From the NCBI GenBank assembly GCA_034429475.1, contig DAOUGD010000240.1, positions 1 through 41,507 of the forward strand: DNA of 41,507 nucleotides, read 5' to 3'. The position numbers and the translations under genes are program-made. Shown here in pieces: positions 39,133 through 41,507 of the stretch. Under the pieces are notes generated by a model. It had not been told where the DNA came from. It saw only the letters and a list, made by a program, of their open reading frames with translations, and searched no databases. This stretch comes from JAKQHY01 sp034429475. GTDB lineage: Bacteria; Chloroflexota; Anaerolineae; B4-G1; SLSP01. Position 1 is the stretch's first letter, and each line of letters starts with the position of its first letter.

Positions 39133-39543
39133 CTATCCTGGCATACGCTTCACATCAGGCATCTGATCGAAATATTGGTCAAACGTAAAAATTTCAGGTA
39201 TCCGCAAACGACGCGCCGCCGCCAGAAGCGAACAGTCCACGTAGCTCCAGTTCTTGTCCGTGTAACGGCTAAAAATTTGCCATGTGGCCTGGCGTTCTTC
39301 GCGTGTCCAGGGGAGCACGACAAATTGGACGCTATCTGTCAGTCGCGCGCCGAGTTCTACTGCGGCCTGTGCGCCTAACCGCGCCTTGACCAACACCATC
39401 GTCTCAATAAATACGATCTCAGGCAGATAAAACTTCGTAGTTGAGTTCCGTTGTGCAAATGCCGCTGCTGTCCTATGATACTTATCCCCGGCATCCACCA
39501 TTGCCAACAACGCCCCCGAATCTATCAACAGTGAAGAGGTCAT
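39133..39543 (-). CDS. PIN-domain ribonuclease toxin (VapC type), second pair
   Basis: A 136-residue PIN-domain protein. Acidic active-site residues: Asp8 (LLIDSGALLAMVD), Glu47 (IVFIETMVL), Asp103 (WSYVDCSLLAAA) and Asp122 (IFTFDQYFDQM). The sequence is unlike the toxin at 14650, so the two pairs are separate acquisitions rather than copies. It overlaps the antitoxin gene by 4 bases. Confidence 0.87.
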   Translation of the reverse strand: MTSSLLIDSGALLAMVDAGDKYHRTAAAFAQRNSTTKFYLPEIVFIETMVLVKARLGAQAAVELGARLTDSVQFVVLPWTREERQATWQIFSRYTDKNWSYVDCSLLAAARRLRIPEIFTFDQYFDQMPDVKRMPG

Positions 39544-39905
39544 GGCTTCCCCTCAGCCATTATTCCAACTCGCACAGGAAGACCATTTGGCCCTTTTTTG
39601 TAGCGCGCCGGCGCGATTTCCCAGGCATGGCTTTCCCCCACCGGTTCACCGGATGCAGACTGCGCGAGGTATAAGTCCGGGTCTTCGCTCACCGGGATGT
39701 TGTCAATCAAGGGTTGTGTACTCCGGTAAGCGCCGATGAGCGCAAAGACAGGATCGGGTTGCTGAGATTCAACGGTGTTTCTGTCGGCCAGTTGGAGCAG
39801 GCGGGTGATAATTCCCACCACGTCGGTATGTTCTTCGGCGGCCAGTGCGGTCAAATCCGCATAAAGCCGTATGGGTAACTGTAAGGTAATCGTTTCAGTG
39901 CTCAT
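39540..39905 (-). CDS. Antitoxin of the second PIN-domain pair
   Basis: A 121-residue product from the ATG at 39905 (a TTG at 39923 is an alternative). GGGAGG lies about 10 bases upstream. The N-terminal STETITLQLPIRLYADLTALAAEEHTDVVGIITRLLQ (2-38) looks like a ribbon-helix-helix DNA-binding domain. The C-terminal part (AWEIAPARYKKGPNGLPV) probably contacts the toxin. The 4-base ATGA overlap with the toxin gene supports a two-gene operon that may regulate itself through the RHH domain. Confidence 0.72.
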   Translation of the reverse strand: MSTETITLQLPIRLYADLTALAAEEHTDVVGIITRLLQLADRNTVESQQPDPVFALIGAYRSTQPLIDNIPVSEDPDLYLAQSASGEPVGESHAWEIAPARYKKGPNGLPVRVGIMAEGKP

Positions 39906-39941
39906 CTCGACGCCCCCTCCCAAAGTTACTTTATACTTCCA

Positions 39942-41438
39942 TTATAACCCCAAACCCGCCAGCGCCGGATGTTTCAACTGCTCCGCCACCGTGCGCCATG
40001 CCTCCGCCGCGCCGGCATCGTCCAGGTCGGGAACGAAGCCGAAGTCCAGGTAGAGTTTGATGGCGGGCAGCCGTTGGGTGGACGTCCCCAGGAAGGCGCG
40101 CTCGTGCCATTGCGCCATCTGCGTCAGCGCGTGGGAGAGCATCGGCCGGGCCAGCCCCTTGCCCTGATACGCGCGGCGCAGCGCCACCCAGTGAAGCTGC
40201 CCCCACTCGCCGCCCTTGAAGTCCCGGTTGTACCACGCGCTGATTGTGCCGACGGCCACGCCGCGCTCGTCCACCACGCAGTAGCAGCGCTGCGGGATCG
40301 CCTGCGGGTCGTAGCCGAACTGGCTCTCAAACAGGTCGTCGGCAATCGGGAAATACGGCTCGGCGTCGCGCTGGATGTCGCGCCACAGCCCGCCTTCGTC
40401 CGGGCGCAGGGGACGAATGTGGAAGCCGGCCGGGAAGGGGACGTGCGGGATGTCCTCCATAGTGGGCCGGATCATGGCGACAGGATAGCCGCCCGAAGGT
40501 TCAGGGGCGTGGTCCGGCGCCGCCGGATCGTCCACTTGCGGTAGTTGTTGAGGAAGTGCGGTATGACTCAGGTTGTACGCCGCCGACATTGCCGCCCGTG
40601 GGTCGGTGGATGGGAACACTTCCAACGAGAACTTCCCCGGTATGGCGCGCAGCTTTGACAGCCGCATCGCAAACGAGTCGGCGTAGGCCTCTGCGTCGGC
40701 CAGGGTCTCCCATTCGTAGATGCCGCCGAACTCCCCTGTGGCGGTATCTTCCAACCACACCTTGTGCCGGAATCCCGCCATCCCAAAGAAGAGCAGGGTG
40801 GTGAGCCAGGAATAGGGCCGCGTTAGTCTGGTCGGCCCGGCGGCGTAGAACCACACGCGGAAGATGGCTGCGGGAGACTCCAGCCCGCCCTTGCGCGGCG
40901 CGACGATGACTTCACGGAAGACGCGGAACGCCTGCCCGTCTTCCCGCGTCAGTTTGTCGCCCAGGTGCGCCGCCGGGAAGTGCGCGCGCCGGCTCAGCAG
41001 CAGGGCCAGGCTGCGGAGCATCACCGCCAGCGGGCGATCCTTCAACGGCGTGTTGAGCGCGTAACTGGTCAGGAACAGGCCGGTCAGGATAGTTTGCGAG
41101 AGCCAGAGGGGTAGGACGACGCCTACCGTAAGCAACCCCGCCCGCACGGCCCAGCCATAGTTGATCGCGCTGCCCACAATCACGGGAAAGACGGTGATGG
41201 GCAGGATGCCCTTGCGCGCTACCGGGTCGCGGTCGGCCCAGAGCAGCAGCGCCGTCCAGCCGAGCATCAACGGCGCGCCCATGCCCATCGCAAAGCGGTA
41301 ATCCGCGCCGGGTTGGAAGTTCTCCCAGCGCGACGTGAGCGCCATCAGTTGCGGCGCGAGCATTTGCAGCGCGGCCAGCAAATCAATCACTGCGCCGGCC
41401 CAATAGCTGATTCGTAACCATTTGACGTGTTTTTGCAT
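39942..41438 (-). CDS. Three-part protein: membrane domain, YdhR-like monooxygenase fold, GNAT acetyltransferase
   Basis: A 498-residue protein with AGGAGG close to its ATG. Residues 8-128 contain four hydrophobic helices (SYWAGAVIDLLAALQMLA, MGAPLMLGWTALLLWA, LPITVFPVIVGSAINYGWA, GLLTVGVVLPLWLSQTILTG). Residues about 168-276 form a ferredoxin-like domain (FREVIVAPRKG...FGGIYEWETLADAEAYADSFA...FSLEVFP) like YdhR/antibiotic monooxygenase-type proteins. Residues about 338-498 are a GNAT domain with the acetyl-CoA loop ALRRAYQGKGLARPML (419-434). The fold of each part is reasonably clear; substrates are not. Natural three-part fusions of this kind are not familiar to me. Confidence 0.72.
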   Translation of the reverse strand: MQKHVKWLRISYWAGAVIDLLAALQMLAPQLMALTSRWENFQPGADYRFAMGMGAPLMLGWTALLLWADRDPVARKGILPITVFPVIVGSAINYGWAVRAGLLTVGVVLPLWLSQTILTGLFLTSYALNTPLKDRPLAVMLRSLALLLSRRAHFPAAHLGDKLTREDGQAFRVFREVIVAPRKGGLESPAAIFRVWFYAAGPTRLTRPYSWLTTLLFFGMAGFRHKVWLEDTATGEFGGIYEWETLADAEAYADSFAMRLSKLRAIPGKFSLEVFPSTDPRAAMSAAYNLSHTALPQQLPQVDDPAAPDHAPEPSGGYPVAMIRPTMEDIPHVPFPAGFHIRPLRPDEGGLWRDIQRDAEPYFPIADDLFESQFGYDPQAIPQRCYCVVDERGVAVGTISAWYNRDFKGGEWGQLHWVALRRAYQGKGLARPMLSHALTQMAQWHERAFLGTSTQRLPAIKLYLDFGFVPDLDDAGAAEAWRTVAEQLKHPALAGLGL

Positions 41439-41460
41439 GGAATCCTCCTGGAAAACCGAG

Positions 41461-41507
41461 AATGGGGACTAGGGATTAGGGAGTGGGGATTGGGGCGGCC
41501 CAATCCC
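41461..41507. repeat. Heptad tract GGACTAGGGATTAGGG, cut by window end
   Basis: aatgggg, actaggg, attaggg, agtgggg, attgggg, cggccca, atccc: 7-bp units in register, same G-rich word as at 21805-21832. The last units (attgggg-cgg-cccaat) start an inverted arm that continues past the window. Confidence 0.75.

Overview
The window looks like a chromosomal stretch from a heterotrophic, saccharolytic member of the Chloroflexota (Anaerolineae/Caldilineae type). This is inferred from gene content, high GC and Shine-Dalgarno starts; there is no rRNA or marker gene to prove it. Genes include GH4, GH9 and GH130 carbohydrate enzymes, a sugar ABC importer with its LacI regulator, DUF5107-TPR, beta-lactamase-fold hydrolases and two PIN-domain toxin-antitoxin pairs. 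No rRNA, tRNA, CRISPR array, prophage or transposase was recognised.

Layout. Bases 1-588 hold the 3' end of a conserved hypothetical gene (+). From 690 to 28685 every gene is on the minus strand. Read in transcription order (right to left) they are: lacI-type regulator, GH130 phosphorylase, Gfo/Idh/MocA dehydrogenase, RraA-like aldolase, GAF histidine kinase, FAD oxidoreductase, MFS transporter, serine hydrolase, ogt, serine hydrolase, VOC protein, AAC(3)-type acetyltransferase, hydroxypyruvate-isomerase-like protein, VapB/VapC, aldo/keto-reductase-like protein, an unknown helical protein, GNAT, CorC/CNNM, GH4, GxxExxY protein, YdcF-like protein, flavodoxin, a small protein with a C39-like peptidase, DUF5107-TPR, metallophosphoesterase and mtnA. 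From 29031 to 37557 a plus-strand sugar operon runs: Tat lipoprotein binding protein (frameshifted), MalG-type permease, MalF-type permease, a second near-duplicate MalG-type permease, and a single open frame joining an MFS transporter to a GH9 glucanase. From 37635 to the end genes are on the minus strand again: HExxH metallopeptidase, small membrane protein, PIN toxin and antitoxin, and a three-part membrane/monooxygenase-like/GNAT fusion.

Regulation. The intergenic region at 28686-29030 carries two palindromes, TTGTGA-N4-TCACAA, whose arms match the symmetric E. coli lac operator. The adjacent LacI protein has the same recognition helix (YQTVSRV) as E. coli LacI. One site overlaps the predicted lacI start, the other the start of the ABC operon, so the regulator probably controls both.

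The most unusual feature is the intergenic DNA. Almost every gap is filled by short imperfect word repeats, mostly with a 7-bp unit (sometimes 8 or 9), usually as two inverted arms that can fold into a hairpin and lie within a few bases of a stop codon. Different gaps use different words, yet the same word recurs at distant gaps. The longest tracts keep register for 12 heptads (21756-21839 and 25083-25166) and 18 heptads (34934-35059). The last is free of stop codons and is translated as the linker that joins the MFS transporter to the GH9 enzyme. These resemble the heptameric STRR repeats known from cyanobacteria, and their origin and role here are the best candidate for something undescribed.
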